Counted from the first letter of the stretch, positions 10,513 through 23,074 are shown. The stretch: DNA of 64,000 nt from Primula veris (GCA_963682055.1 OY821745.1:3293501-3357500), one strand, 5' to 3'. The notes: generated by a model not told the origin, from the sequence alone. Translations and numbers: made by a program.

Positions 10513-11908
10513 TTAAGCTAAGGGTATATAGATCTTCGGGACCCCGCCGGAGTATGTCCTACAGTTTTTTTCATCCGAGTTTGCAGGACATGATATGAGT
10601 CCTGTGACCGATTCATTGAAACATAGGTAGATCTCTTTCAGTTGTAATTGTTTAGATGTTCCGTCGAACCAACAGGACACGTAAATATGGATTGATGGAA
10701 ATGTTTTTTGAACTGCTGCTTCTATTTGGGTGAATGTATATGAGGCTGATGGACTTGGTAAGATGCCTCCGTTGGTGAGGATGTTTTGGATTTTATAATT
10801 CTTCATGACCCAAATCGCACTCTTAAAGTATTTCTGAGGAATTAGTACGTGCTGGGAACAGATGCCATGTTTGTTATATTGGTTAGACCAAAACTCTTCT
10901 AATTTCTGTGTAACCACGGATGGCCAATATGTTTGGAGATCCTTTTTGAAAGATTTCACCTATCAAATTAACCAAAATACACGTATATAATTAGTTAATT
11001 AGAAAAAAAATAAAGTTTATTTTAAATTATGTTGATAATCTACACCTACAGGAACATTAGTTCGACTTGGGATGGTCTGAATTTATTAGTAAAATGGATT
11101 TCTAAAATTAACCAAGCAAGAATCGATAAAAACTTAAAAGCATTAAGAGGCAAACTCGAAATAAAACACATTTTTTTTATAACTGTAGATGCTCATAGTT
11201 TAAATGATAATTTCATGTGTTCTCGAGTAAAAAAAGTCCAATTCCACACCATTATCTATAATCTTCTATAATTTATATATATACATACATGTATGCAATA
11301 TTGTTATAATTTTTGTTTTACTTCATTTATTTCCCTTTGTAGAAATAATTAACTCTTTATTTATTGGGGGTTTCATCCATATTTTTATTTTTCTAATCTA
11401 TATAATAGAAAATGTGGGTTTCCCACACCATTTTTATTTAAAAAAAAAATACATGTACGCAATATATTTTGGGGGTAAAAAAAAAATTAATGAACCAATT
11501 CGATTTCTTTGAATATATGAATGGTAACCAAAGTGAAATCACATAAAATCCAAGAATAAATGTGACTGGACTCACATAATATGGTATAGCGAACTCTGTT
11601 ATATTAGTACCAACACAATTTTTCATTGTGTAGCCGGTTGAATCGGCGGGCCAAAGTCCATGCAAATAGAAGTTTCTTGTAATCGTTGGCTTACATGGAA
11701 TTGACTTACAGTATACGGGAGACCATAGCCAAACAACTTGCATGTGGTCATAAATAGGGGGTGGCGGTGGGGGAGGAGGGGACGGTGGGGGTGAGGGTCG
11801 AGGTCGAGGTCGAGGTTTCTTAGCATGGATATCATCATAAGCAAAGCAAGTGCTAATGAATGCTACGATACTGAAAATACAAAGCAGGCTAAAAGGAGAG
11901 AGCTTCAT
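10513..11908 (-). CDS. T2-family ribonuclease (S-RNase-like), unit A, two exons
   Basis: Exon 1 is 11576-11908 (111 codons) and exon 2 is 10513-10959 (148 codons plus stop), giving 259 residues. The 616-bp intron has a GTGAGT donor and a TTTGATAG acceptor. ATG 11908 was chosen because it opens a signal peptide (residues 1-23). A proline-rich stretch follows at 31-51. The catalytic motifs are CAS I (FYLHGLWP, His83) and CAS II (FWSNQYNKHGIC, residues 134-145, His142). The usual catalytic Glu of CAS II is Gln138 here. The mature part has eight Cys, two N-glycosylation sequons (N102 and one in the C-terminal half) and a net positive charge of about +10. The intron lies shortly after HGLWP, as in the hypervariable region of S-RNases. 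A secreted RNA-degrading enzyme is near certain; a pistil S-RNase role is inferred from basic charge, intron position and neighbouring SLF-like genes. Confidence 0.88.
10960..11575 (-). other. Intron of the unit A T2 RNase
   Basis: The donor GTGAGT is at 11575-11570 and the acceptor AG is at 10961-10960, joining Tyr111 to Val112 in phase 0. It interrupts the region after CAS I where S-RNases carry their conserved intron. The same intron lies at 29720-30335 in B and 51237-51867 in C; the C version is almost unchanged except for small indels. Confidence 0.85.
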
Positions 11909-11966
11909 TTTCTTTAATATTTTTGAAATGCAGTGGTAGTATATGGGTTTAATGCACATAACCTCC

Positions 11967-11974
11967 CTTTTATA
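11967..11974 (-). promoter_or_regulatory. TATA box of the unit A T2 RNase
   Basis: TATAAAAG on the minus strand lies about 60 bp upstream of ATG 11908, leaving room for a short 5' leader. It is conserved in all three RNase copies although neighbouring bases vary. Confidence 0.6.
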
Positions 11975-11979
11975 TTAGT

Positions 11980-13510
11980 TCTACAACTCGGTTGGTTGTA
12001 ATGTAAACTTTAACTTTCCATTATAATTCTCACTAACCATAAACAGCCCTTCCGTGTTTACATGATTTGTATACATTATTAATAAACCTTTATATTTAAA
12101 AATATGCTCGCTTTACAAAAATATATGAGTTTTATTTATTATACGTGTGTGCACATTTGAGTTGTATTTAGACAATATGACGAGCAGTTATTAATTATTA
12201 TCAAGTGTTCTGTTTATTATTTCTAAACAGTATAAATTCTAATGTATACCAAAAAATGAATATAGATCAGGCCATGAATACCGAACTTACATATAAACAA
12301 CTATATTTCAAGTTTAATTAAAAATTAATGAGGGGTGCCGGTGTCATCTTATTCTCTTTTACATATTCGAGTACAAATACAATGTAATTTTTAAATCACA
12401 AATTTTCAAGATTGTACATGGTCCTGCTAGTATACTATATTAGTTTAAACTTTAACACTCTTTAATAAGTTTCCTTTTTTGTATTATCGTATGATTCTAA
12501 CTAAACTATGAACGTTTAGCCATTAATTAAAATCCATTACGTGCATGTAACCACGTTCTCAACAACAATAAATCTTTTTGTTTGAGTATGTGGGTTTAAA
12601 AAAAATATGAAATTATATATTTTTAAAAACATGGTTTGTATTTTATGTTTATACTAAGACAGACCGCTGATATAAATAGAGACTAATTGAATCATTTTAG
12701 AATATGTACAACCACTTGCAAGTTTTGAATTTAAAATAATACATTAGTACATGTACATATACTCAGGATTTAAAAAACTCTATTTGTTCATGTTTATAAT
12801 TTCTTTGTTATTTCATTAATTGACATAGATTTCTCTTTGCATGAATGTAGATTTAATTTTACAATTTGTTATAATATCCCAACGAAAAACTTAAAGAAAT
12901 ATATTTTTGTAAAAAAGTTAATATTAAAAGTTTAGAAATTAGTTTATATAGTAGTTTGATAAAGAAAATAATCCAAACACGTTAACGCGTGTGTGTGGGG
13001 GCATACAAACATTAAATAAGTGTGCAACTTTGGTTTTAATTAATTTATTCTAGTACTGCTCTTACATTAATATCGTTAGCAATAAGTATATATGTTTGTA
13101 TTACCTTATAAGGTTTTGATACTTTTGCAAGACTAACCCAAATTCTCCAATGATGTTGATATGGATGTTTTGCGTACACGTAAAATATTAAATATGCATT
13201 AATTGGTTACTTTTAAAAGCATGATCATTAATTAATGCACATAATTGTTACTTTTATCGTTTTCTTCTCAAATGGGGTATCTTATATATACATCTAGTTG
13301 GTGAAATCTAGAGTGGAGATGGTTCTAATGTTATGGTCGTAAAGAAACTAATTCACACAATCACACCATGAATAAAAATTTGAACAAACCAACTGAACCC
13401 GTCCAATTTTTATTCGGGTTTCGGTATGTTTTTGCTCGACCAAGACATGTATAGCCAAACCTAAAACCAACACACATTAATCAAGAATCGGAACAATCTA
13501 GTATCGTTGT
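11980..13510. other. Upstream spacer of the unit A T2 RNase
   Basis: This 1.5 kb AT-rich region lies between the RNase promoter and block X, with no gene seen. It is largely conserved in B (30740-32270) and C (52260-53825). That conservation contrasts with the divergence of the RNase coding exons. Confidence 0.5.
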
Positions 13511-13511
13511 T

Positions 13512-14799
13512 AAAAAACACCCGAATCCCGTGCCCTGTACTAATTAATCAGATTGATTGATCAATATCCTTTCATATACGTACTACTTATTAAGTTATTA
13601 TATTATCTAAGCTCGTTTTATTGTGAACTTGTAGTTAATGGGAGAAGTAGTTCATTGGTAATTTGGTTTAAACTCCTCTAACAGAAAATGGGGGGACTTG
13701 TTATATTCTTACTTACAAATGCAAATTTGCCACTACCCTAGTACTATGATAATGAGGAACATTTAAATTCAAATTTCCTACCAAAACTTTAAAGTTTATA
13801 TAAAAGATTAGATTTTTTGTAACTCTCTCTAATTTGTGAAATCAATCCTCATGTGTGAATTTAATGAAACTTTATTGAGAAAAAATAAAGGATCGTGGTC
13901 ATTTATTTATTTTCATACTTTATAAGTAGCAGAACGATAAATAAGAAGTTTTCTAAAGGTATTGAAATCTAATCAGATTTAACTATACTGTTTTGGTAAA
14001 ACATTTTACAAAATTATCAAAATTATGATGTCTTCAATCCCGGTTAGAGATACATGTTTAACCCTCCTTCGAGAGCTTGGTTCTATGGGTGGATCTTGTG
14101 TCGCGGCTTTTGTATCGTGGTAGCAATATAAGGAAATAAAATACAAAATATGTGAACTCCTGCAATCTCTAAACAACTGTGCATAACACAGCGGTTTGTC
14201 CTTATTTTGTTATTTCCCTCAAACTTATCTTTTTCTTTATCACTGTCTTCGCCTCTCGTTCCTGCAGGTTCAACAAATAGGTGATTGCTCCGAAATTACT
14301 AATTCTTGTCCGTAATTTACTTAAGACTTGCTTTGCTGTAAGAAAGATAAAAAGTCGAACATGATTGATATGCAACTGGCTTGCATCTCGGCGTGGTGGT
14401 CTATATATGTAAGCCAAAATTAATAAAACCGCATAATATTTTCCAAAGTATAAACACGGAAAAGCTGAGGGTTTTTTTTTATACTTTTTTTACCGTATTT
14501 TCTTTATTTTTTTTACCTTGGTTTCTTGATTAAAATGTATTTGATTTCTTTTTTTTTTTTCGCTCAATTTCGACTATGTTTTCAAACTCCCAAAAAAATT
14601 CCCAACCGAATGTCATGTGCAATCATGTCTCAAAAGTTTCAGCATTTCAAAATTGACTAAAAAATAAATAAAATGGAAATATAAAAGATACAAAAGTTAA
14701 ATTTAAAAAATCAAGGTATAACAAGTAAAAAAATTAAGACACGAACTTAAAAAAATATTAAAAAAACCCTGAAAAAACCAAACGTATATTAAATAATAG
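13512..14799. repeat. Block X, first copy in unit A (X1)
   Basis: This segment of about 1.3 kb starts at AACACCCGAATCCCG and ends at AAATAATAG. It is repeated at 16589-17929 in the same orientation with a few percent divergence. X1 lacks the roughly 50-bp stretch found after the GTAAGCC site at 17487 in X2. The same pair occurs in B (32272-33558 and 35348-36688); C has one copy (53825-55152), closer to X2. Confidence 0.85.
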
Positions 14800-15899
14800 C
14801 TATATACGAACAATTAAATATCTATTACACAATTTCAGTATGTTCTTTTCAATTAAAATACAAACCACCAAAAATTCTTTTATAAATATTTTTTACACTC
14901 ACTACTACACTAATTTTTATTTTTGTGTACATTTTTTTAAAGATGTGTGTTCGTGTTAACATGATAAGTCGGTGTAAAATGTCTTTTATAATCGCTAGCA
15001 TATGTTAATTTTTAAATATTATTTATATATTATCAGTACATACAAAACTATGCCACTAACAATATATAATTTTGGGAGGGGTTGCCAAATAAAATATATA
15101 AGAGTTTACCAGAATACAATGTTGATGTTGTCGAACTAATCTTTTTAAGAGTTTAGTTTTAATATAAATGATCAAACGTTTATCGTATTCGTACAAGAGA
15201 ATCCATATATAATCAAGGACGGGATTCAGGGGATTCTAGTACGCAAAAGCGACTAACTCCAAAAGAAAAAAATTAAAAAACGAAAGACACTGCAAGTCTG
15301 CAGCATAAAAAATTTATGAATCAAGTTCAGGTTAGCCGATAATTATACACACAATTCATGCTTAGTCTTTTACTGGACAATACATTAATATTGTCCGGTA
15401 AAATAAATATCAAGCACCAACAAACAACAATAGCTAGTCTGGTTTAATTTATATGTATATGGAATAAGATTGTTGTGTAAAATAAAAAAGATAACAATAG
15501 CTAGTCTGATTTAATTTGATATGCAATACCTTTTCTTCCAATGCATCCATTACAGTGCTTTGTTTCTTCTCTTCCTTGACTGTATTTTTATTCAAGCAAT
15601 TGTTAATTCTACCTCGATAATTGAAGGGAAATTTCACTATATAGTGGTCCACATGGTCTTGAGTCTTAGCTAACTACATTTTTTCTCATTTTTTCAGTTG
15701 AAAATTAACGATTCAGAAAATTGAGTAATTAAAGGTTTCACAGTCCTGTTCTTATAATTTCTGGTCATTATAAAAGACAGTATCAACATCACATATAATT
15801 CATTTTCCGGAACCATTTCCATTATATGTTTCCATCATTCAAAATGACTTGCCACCTATTAAAGACTACTATGACCGCATTTTCAGATAAATCCCGTAG

Positions 15900-16588
15900 A
15901 TAATTCTTCTTGAAACTTCAGAAACGGTAAAAAAGTGAAAAACAACAACGGATACAGATACGATCAAACTTATATTCCTATATAAACTGTATAAAAGACA
16001 TGTTTTTCTTTAAACTAATGGAAGAAACATACTAATTTCGAAAACATATATCATCGTCGTCGTCATCGTAAAACTTATAATTATAAAGCATTAATATTAT
16101 TAACTCCGTAGTTATTCAAAAAATGTGAAACTAAGCTGAGAAAATTATAGAACACATACATGATAATAAATTCATAGTATGCCCCCACGCAAGTTATCAG
16201 TATTAAATCATTTTTGTAAGAGCTACGCTAAAAACGTAAAAAAAAAATGTAAGCTTCTAGCGGCCTAAAATCAGAAAGCGAGCTTTTCAAGTTTATCTGA
16301 AGCTCTGAATCGAGTTTTTTTTTTTAATACGGATCACGCTTTTTTAAGCAGTGCAAATTATCACACACAGTGATAAACTAATGGAAAATACATACTAATT
16401 TCAAGAGCACGATTATCGTCATCGTCCCCATTATCAACGAAATATATCCTAAAACTAGGCGACCCAGGAAAACAACACTACTATCATCGGTATCATCATC
16501 GTCCAATACCATCGCCTCATCATGACCCCCCATCTTCTCAACCACATCAAGTTCCTTCTCTCTCTCATCCACTACCACACTATCACTC
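15900..16588. repeat. Block Z, first (truncated) copy in unit A (Z1)
   Basis: It begins ATAATTCTTCTTGAAAC and is repeated at 17930 onward. It stops inside the acidic open frame, where it joins X2. An internal imperfect repeat (16020-16080 against 16378-16440) shares the CTAATTTC and TCATCGTC motifs. The unit B equivalent is 34659-35347. Confidence 0.8.
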
Positions 16589-17929
16589 AAAAACACCCGA
16601 ATCCCGTGCTCTGTACTAATTAATCAGATTGATTGATCAATATCCTTTCATATACGTACTACTTATTAAGTTATTATATTATCTAAGCTCGTTTTATTGT
16701 GAACTTGTAGTTAATGGGAGAAGTAGTTCATTGGTAATTTGGTCTAAACTCCTCTAACAGAAAATGGGGGGACTTGTTATATTCTTACTTACAAATGCAA
16801 ATTTGCCACTACCCTAGTACTATGTTAATGAGAAACATTTAAATTCAAATTTCCTACCAAAACTTTAAAGTTTATATAAAATATTAGATTTTTTGTAACT
16901 CACTCTAATTTGTGAAATCAATCCTCATGTGTGAATTTAATGAAACTTTATTGAGAAAAAATAAAGGATCCTGGTCATTTATTTATTTTCATAGTTTATA
17001 AGTAGCAGAACGATAAATAAGAAGTTTTCTAAAGGTATTGAAATCTAATCAGAGTTAACTATACTGTTTTGGTATAAAACATTTTACAAAATTATCAAAA
17101 TCATGATGTCTTCAATCCCGGTTAGAGATACATGTTTAACCCTCCTTCGAGAGCTTGGTTCTATGGGTGGATCTTGTGTCGCGGCTTTTGTATCGTGGTA
17201 GCAATATAAGGAAATAAAATACAAAATCTGTGAACTCCTGCAATCTCTAAACAACTGTGCATAACACACCGGTTTGTCCTTCTCTTGTTATTTCCCTCAA
17301 ACTTCTCTTTTTCTTTATCACTGTCTTCGCCTCTCGTTACTGCAGGTTCAACAAATAGGTGATTCCTCCGAAATTACTAATTCTTGTCCGTAATTTACTT
17401 AAGACTTGCTTTGCTGTAAGAAAGATAAAAGGCCGAACATGATTGATATGCAACTGGCTTGCATCTCGGCGTGGTGGTCTATATATGTAAGCCAACCAAA
17501 TACAATCAGGAGCGGAACCAGAACCAAAAGTGTAGGGTTTTTAAAATTAATAAAACCGTATAATATTTTCCAAAGTATAAACACGGAAAAGCTAAGGGTT
17601 TTTTTATACCTTTTTTTACCGTATTTTCTTTATTTTTTTACCTTGGTTTCTTGATTAAAATGTATTTGATTTCTATTTTTTTTTATTTTCGCTCAATTTC
17701 GACTATGTTTTTAAACTCCCAAAAAAATCCACAACCGAATGTCATGTGCAATCATGTGTCAAAAGTTTCAGCATTTCAAAATTGACTAAAAAATAAATAA
17801 AATAGAAATATAAAAGATACAAAAGTTAAATTTGAAAAATTAAGGTATAACAAGTAAAAAAAATTAAGACACGAACTTAAAAAAATATTTAAAAAAAAGC
17901 TGAAAAACCAAACGTATATTAAATAATAG
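16589..17929. repeat. Block X, second copy in unit A (X2)
   Basis: This is a direct repeat of 13512-14799. Diagnostic bases (CTCTGTAC, GGATCCTGG, GTTACTGCAG) match block X of unit C, so X2 is the less altered form. Its left junction cuts into Z1, and its right junction goes straight into Z2 with block Y missing; the short shared string ATAGATAATT lies at the joint. Confidence 0.85.
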
Positions 17930-18760
17930 ATAATTCTTCTTGAAACTTCAGGAACGGTAAAAAAGTAAAAAAACAACAATGGATACAGATACGATCAAAC
18001 TTATATTCCTATATAAACTGTACAAAAGACATGTTTTTTTTAAAACTAATGGAAGAAACATACTAATTTCGAAAACATATATCATCGTTGTCGTCATCGT
18101 AAAACTATAATTATAAAACGTTAATATTATTAACTCCGTAGTTATTCAAAAAATGTGAAACTAAGCAGAGAAAATTATAGAACACATACATGATAATAAA
18201 CTCATAGTATGCCCCCACGCAAGTTATCGGTGTTAAAGCATTTTTGTAAGAGCTACGCTAAAAACGTAAAAAAACTGTAAGCTTCTAGCGGCCTAAAATC
18301 AGAAAGCGAGCCTTTCAAATTTATCTGAAGCTCTGAATCGAGTTTTTTTTAATACGGATCATGCTTTTTTAAACAGTGCAAATTATCACTCATGGTGATA
18401 AACTAATGGAAAATACATACTAATTTCAAGAGCACGATTATCGTCATCGTCCCCATTATCAACGAAATATATCCTAAAACTAGGCGACCAAGGAAAAACA
18501 GCACTACTATCATCGGTATCATCATCGTCCAATACCATCGCCTCATCATGACCCCCCATCTTCTCAACCACATCTAGTTCCTTCTCTCTCTCATCCACTG
18601 CCACACTATCATCCATGCTCCTCTTTGGTGGACTCAAGTCGCCTTCTTCGCTTGACCTCTTCAATGCGATGACGGAGTATGGGGCGGAACCTGGCTGGGA
18701 TCGACTCTAGGTTCACATTCTTTAGCCGAGACACGCCGCACCCCATGGAATGGATGAGAG
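17930..18760. repeat. Block Z, second copy in unit A (Z2) and unit junction
   Basis: This is the full-length Z block, ending in the GC-richer stretch around 18600-18740 next to the start of the next unit. Equivalents are 36689-37522 in B and 56262-57092 in C. A/B near-identity ends here, which makes Z the likely site of the unequal exchange that built the array. Confidence 0.75.
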
Positions 18761-19624
18761 AGGGAGAGAGAGATGGATTAGTTCGAGGGAATAACGGTTG
18801 TTGTTGTATGAGGGGTTTATATATGTTTGGTTGTTTTTGTTTTCTATTTATGGGGGATAGGATTTTGGAGTATTTTGTTTGGATATTTCAGGTTTTTCAA
18901 GCTGGTTTCATTTGGCTATTTTTGATGTATGATGTTATAATTATTTTTAGAACAAAGATATATTTTTATACAAGGAGCATTTCTAGATCATGATTCATGA
19001 ACAAATATGTGAGCAATAATGAGTATATACTTTGTCTGAGATGAGAAACTAAGTCTAGGTTAAAATGGATTACAACACCTTCATATTGAGAAAATTTGAT
19101 TTTTTTCCATATATGTTGCTTTAAATTTGACGATTATATCTTTTATACACATATAATTCAGCCTCACGGACCTCACCCACAGCAAAATCCCGGTTCCACC
19201 TCTTTTCTTTGTAAAATCACAAGATACGTCATTGGAGGCAATCTGCAGGTGTACTATCTTGATGTCAAAACAAGTAGGATGAGCAATATATATCAAATAT
19301 AAAAGAGAGCAACCATGTAAACTATTGTCACAATACTTAGATTTAATGATTAAGAGCGGACAACGAGAAATAGCTTGTGTGATTATTGAAGATTCGAATA
19401 GGAAATAATCACAGGACGTTAAGTGCGATTCGGGTCAATCAACAAGTATAGATCAATACACTTGTAATTCTGATGTCTTGTGACAAAATATATTTTCATA
19501 GAACAAAACATACATGACATAGGCTATACACACATATCACCACACAAAAGTTGTTAATGTATATATGTATATTGAGGCATTTTACTTGTCATAGTTTTTG
19601 GGTTGATTAAAGATTAGGTTCTCC

Positions 19625-19811
19625 GAGAGGCGAAGCCAGTAATACTTTGTGGAGGTGTTAAAATTTAGAATATAAAAATAAAGTGTGTTAAATAATCATT
19701 TTTAACGTGTTTTAGAGAAAATACTTGGTTAAAAATTAAAAAAAAACTCATAATTTTCGGAATTATGGGGGTGTTGTCGCCCCCGATGGTCTTCACTTAG
19801 CTTCGTCTCTG
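19625..19811. mobile_element. hAT-like MITE, unit B
   Basis: The copy and its 8-bp flanks are identical to those in unit A, carried along by the tandem duplication rather than by a new insertion. Confidence 0.65.
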
Positions 19812-22800
19812 GGTTCTCGCAAGTTGAGAATGATTTCTTGATGTAAATTTTAGATTTTTAATTAAAATTAAATAAAATTTTAGTTTTGAGAAAAAGTACC
19901 AATGAAATTCTCCTTAATCCGTCACCTTTTGACAATCTAGATTCTAGTCTATATGTTATTAGAGACCTTGAGAACTATTTAAGATTAAGTAAATTAACAT
20001 ACTAAAACTCTCAAATTATTCGGAATGAGATATGGAGAGATTAGGTGTAAAATATAATTTTGGTTGGTAAGTAGAAAAACTATATGATATAATTAATGAT
20101 TTAACTAAATCTAATTAAAGGGTATTGGCAGGGTAGTTATTATAACTTATAAGGACAAATTAGGTGTCAACTTCAACATCACTCAATAGAGACTATTATC
20201 ATTAAAAAAAAATGTCAGTTACCCGTTGTTAAACTGATGATAGACCGAATGTCGTTAAATTTAGCAACAACCAATTTATTATCAGTTTAGCAAAAAAGCG
20301 TCTGATGGTAAATTGTCATTTGTTTGTACTGATATTTACCATCTAATTCGAAGATGTGTGTATCTTTTTAAATAGAAAGGAAAAAAAAAGACTCGAAAAA
20401 AGATAGGGATATAATAAGATTTTTTATTTTATAAACCTTAATATAAAAATTTGTACGTCAGCGTTCTTAATAAAAATTTGGAAATGTATTTAGAAATGTA
20501 TAAATATTCTTAATAATAAGTTATACAATCATAAAAGAATAAGGAAAAGTATGTTATATAATATAAGTAGAAAACAATTATCGGTAGAACCAAAAACTTT
20601 GAAACCGACCTTGGTTATAATGACCATCAATTGGAGAAGGGTTTGGAACCGGTATTGGTTATGACCATCAATTGGGGAGGGTTTTTAATATTTCAAGGGC
20701 CCAAGCAAAGCATCCCCAGTAACAAAGAAGTAGAAAAAAGAAACTTCTATTTTTTACTTTGATCACAATTCTTAATGATCACATATTGGTGTTAGAATGT
20801 ATTAAGTAATGAAAAGTATAATTATGCTAGTTAGGTATGATTGTTCTTGTTTGGTATGTCTATACTTTTACTTATTAGTAATACTTAAAAGTACATAAAT
20901 ATTTGTGCTTGGTGTTCTCCTTTAATAAGTACTTTGATCATAAGTAAACACAAAAAATCTTATTTATAAAAAGTAAAATTTTTGTTTTTTATCATTTTGA
21001 TACATATGAGCTCTAAATATAAAATTTTCATTATAACCGACTAAATTAATGTTAAGAAAAAAACAAACTTTATATTAAAATCAGTTGCACGTAAATAAAC
21101 CCATTCAATTTCTAATTATTTAAATTATTCGTTCTCATGGTTTATCGTATACATCAACCCTTTCTTTTTCTTTTTTCTTTTTTGCAGCACACTCTGTCCT
21201 ATAGTAATATAAAAATTAGTTTAGTTGTCGAATTACAAATTACGATACCATAAGTCCATGAGGATAAGAAGAAATGATGAGATTAGTAATAGAGGGATGC
21301 TATATTAGCAACCCATAAAACTTACCCAAAAACTCTACCCGATGACATGAAACAATTCTAGTCACTTTTTTTGAACACGTGTCAAAAAAATAATACTACT
21401 ACTAAGAAAAAAGAGACATGTGATTCTCAACACTAATTACTATATTAATTTTTATTCATTTATACGTATCGTTTATTTGTATTCATATTAAAAAACTTAT
21501 GGTCAAATTTTGACATTAACGTTTGAATAAAAAAATTATAAGATGGAGTAAAAGTCACGACATGTAACAAAAACACAATCTACTAAAAACTCAAATAAAA
21601 ATATATTAAAACCCTAGTTGAATCTACACTAAATTTAAATAATAATTAAAAAAAAAAATTGTTCAATTTAAAAATACAACCCAATAAAAACTCAAACAAA
21701 AATATAATTGAACCCTAATTGAATCTATCATAAATTTAAATGTTAATTAAAAATAAATAATTATTAAATATAATATTAATAAAAATCAAAAATTTTGATG
21801 AGTTGGATATGCCATGTAATGTGGGTTGATTTTTTGGATAGAAAAATGTGTGAGTAAAATCATTTTTCTTAGTAATATCATGATTCATAATAGTACCGAT
21901 AGTATTACAAATATATCATTTTACCGTTGTTTGAAGTTCGAAGTTAATACATAACAGTAACGGCTTCATTTGGTATGCCATACGCGAGACTTATGAGTCC
22001 GTGGTATTTCGAATCTGATTACACATTTAACACACTCTGAACAAACAAGACATATATATACATGCATGTGGACTATATCACATATATATCTATATATGTT
22101 TATATATACCTTCAGTATATGAATTATGTCAGAACATAAAATTGTTTGTATACGTGAATTCTCGCTTTACGATTTATTTTGATTTTAATTCATTAATTTA
22201 ACATTGTAAAAAATTATTAAAAAAACGAAAACCATAGTAAGAATTTATAGACATGATGCGAATTCTCATAAAACATAATTTGTAAAGCAGCGAGGAGCCG
22301 TAACCAAATTTTAATACAATAATTTTGTTAAGTTTACTTCCTCATTATATTTGAATAATTCTTATTTACTATTATCTAAATTATTTTTTAGCAATCCAGT
22401 TTTTTATAATGATTTCAATAATTTGTCAAATGTATTTTTTAAGACAAAGAAGTAGAATTTAATAATCAGATGAAAAAATAAAAAGTAAAGAAATTTAACC
22501 AAAAAACAATTTTATTTAAAAGTAATAGTTTTAATGTGTTCAAAAAAAACATTTATTTATTAAAACGTATCTACAAAAAAAGTATGAAGTAGGTGTATTG
22601 TTACTTAATTATTAAGTAAAAACAGTAGTACACGTGATGCCCTCCTTTCATAAAAAAATACTCAAATCTCCCAAACAAACTGTTCGAAAACGGAAATAAA
22701 AAAGGAAAACAAAAAAACAACTCTTTTATACCAGACGAAATCTCTCTCTCTCTCTCTAAATTTTCGTCTGATTCAGAGTTATCCTCTAATTCGTTACAAA

Positions 22801-22853
22801 ATATCATAGCAATCTGTACATGCAAATTCAGAGGTACGGGAAATTATTCAATT

Positions 22854-23074
22854 AATAGTTAGGAATGTATATTATTCTTTTATGAGTTTCCAACACATTA
22901 TCTGATTCCATATTTCATTTATTTTGATGTATTTTACACATTTTTATTTATTTATTTGTGTTCCTTGATTTATTAATTTATTGTCGTTCCTTGATATTTT
23001 ATAATCTTGTGCATAAAGAACCAGTTGTTAAAAGTGTTATATATTTAAGGATCCTTGATATTAGACAAGACAAG
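22854..23074 (+). repeat. ~220-bp direct repeat, left copy, unit B
   Basis: Counterpart of 4094-4314; its partner is 24684-24917. Confidence 0.8.

Larger units (their letters stand above)
14030..18664 (-). pseudogene. Rearranged copies of the unknown minus-strand gene, unit A
   Basis: The X, Y and Z coding-like blocks described for unit C occur here as X1 (14202-14417 frame), Y (15449-15652), Z1 (16378-16596), X2 (17084-17269) and Z2 (18386-18664). Z1 lost its N-terminal part and is joined to X2 sequence after DSVVVDE (read backwards at about 16588). X2-Z2 lacks Y. No ordering gives the full Z-Y-X exon chain with an intact start, so both sub-copies look broken. Confidence 0.35.
1..18760 (+). 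repeat. Tandem unit A of the F-box/T2-RNase array
   Basis: Position 1 corresponds to 18761 and the two sequences run in register for about 17.9 kb. By eye I find only about six substitutions plus one homopolymer-length change, for example in the T-run near 14550. The unit holds one F-box gene (+), one two-exon T2 RNase (-), F-box relics and a rearranged X1-Y-Z1-X2-Z2 block. The window opens inside the unit, so the first base is not a biological border. Similarity to B ends in the Z block after about 17930, which suggests that the duplication breakpoint lies there. Confidence 0.97.

Noticed and set aside
11623..11844. Minus-strand frame overlapping RNase exon 1
   Set aside because: It is a shifted frame of the true exon, which carries the signal peptide and HGLWP motif.
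10513..11908. RNase as a pseudogene because no single long frame exists
   Set aside because: Good GTGAGT and AG splice signals join two frames in phase 0 and restore an ordinary T2 RNase with CAS I and CAS II.
18679..18993. 104-residue + strand frame (also at 37441 and 57011)
   Set aside because: Conserved only because the unit is duplicated. The composition is low-complexity and hydrophobic from AT-rich DNA, with no family resemblance; not called as a gene.
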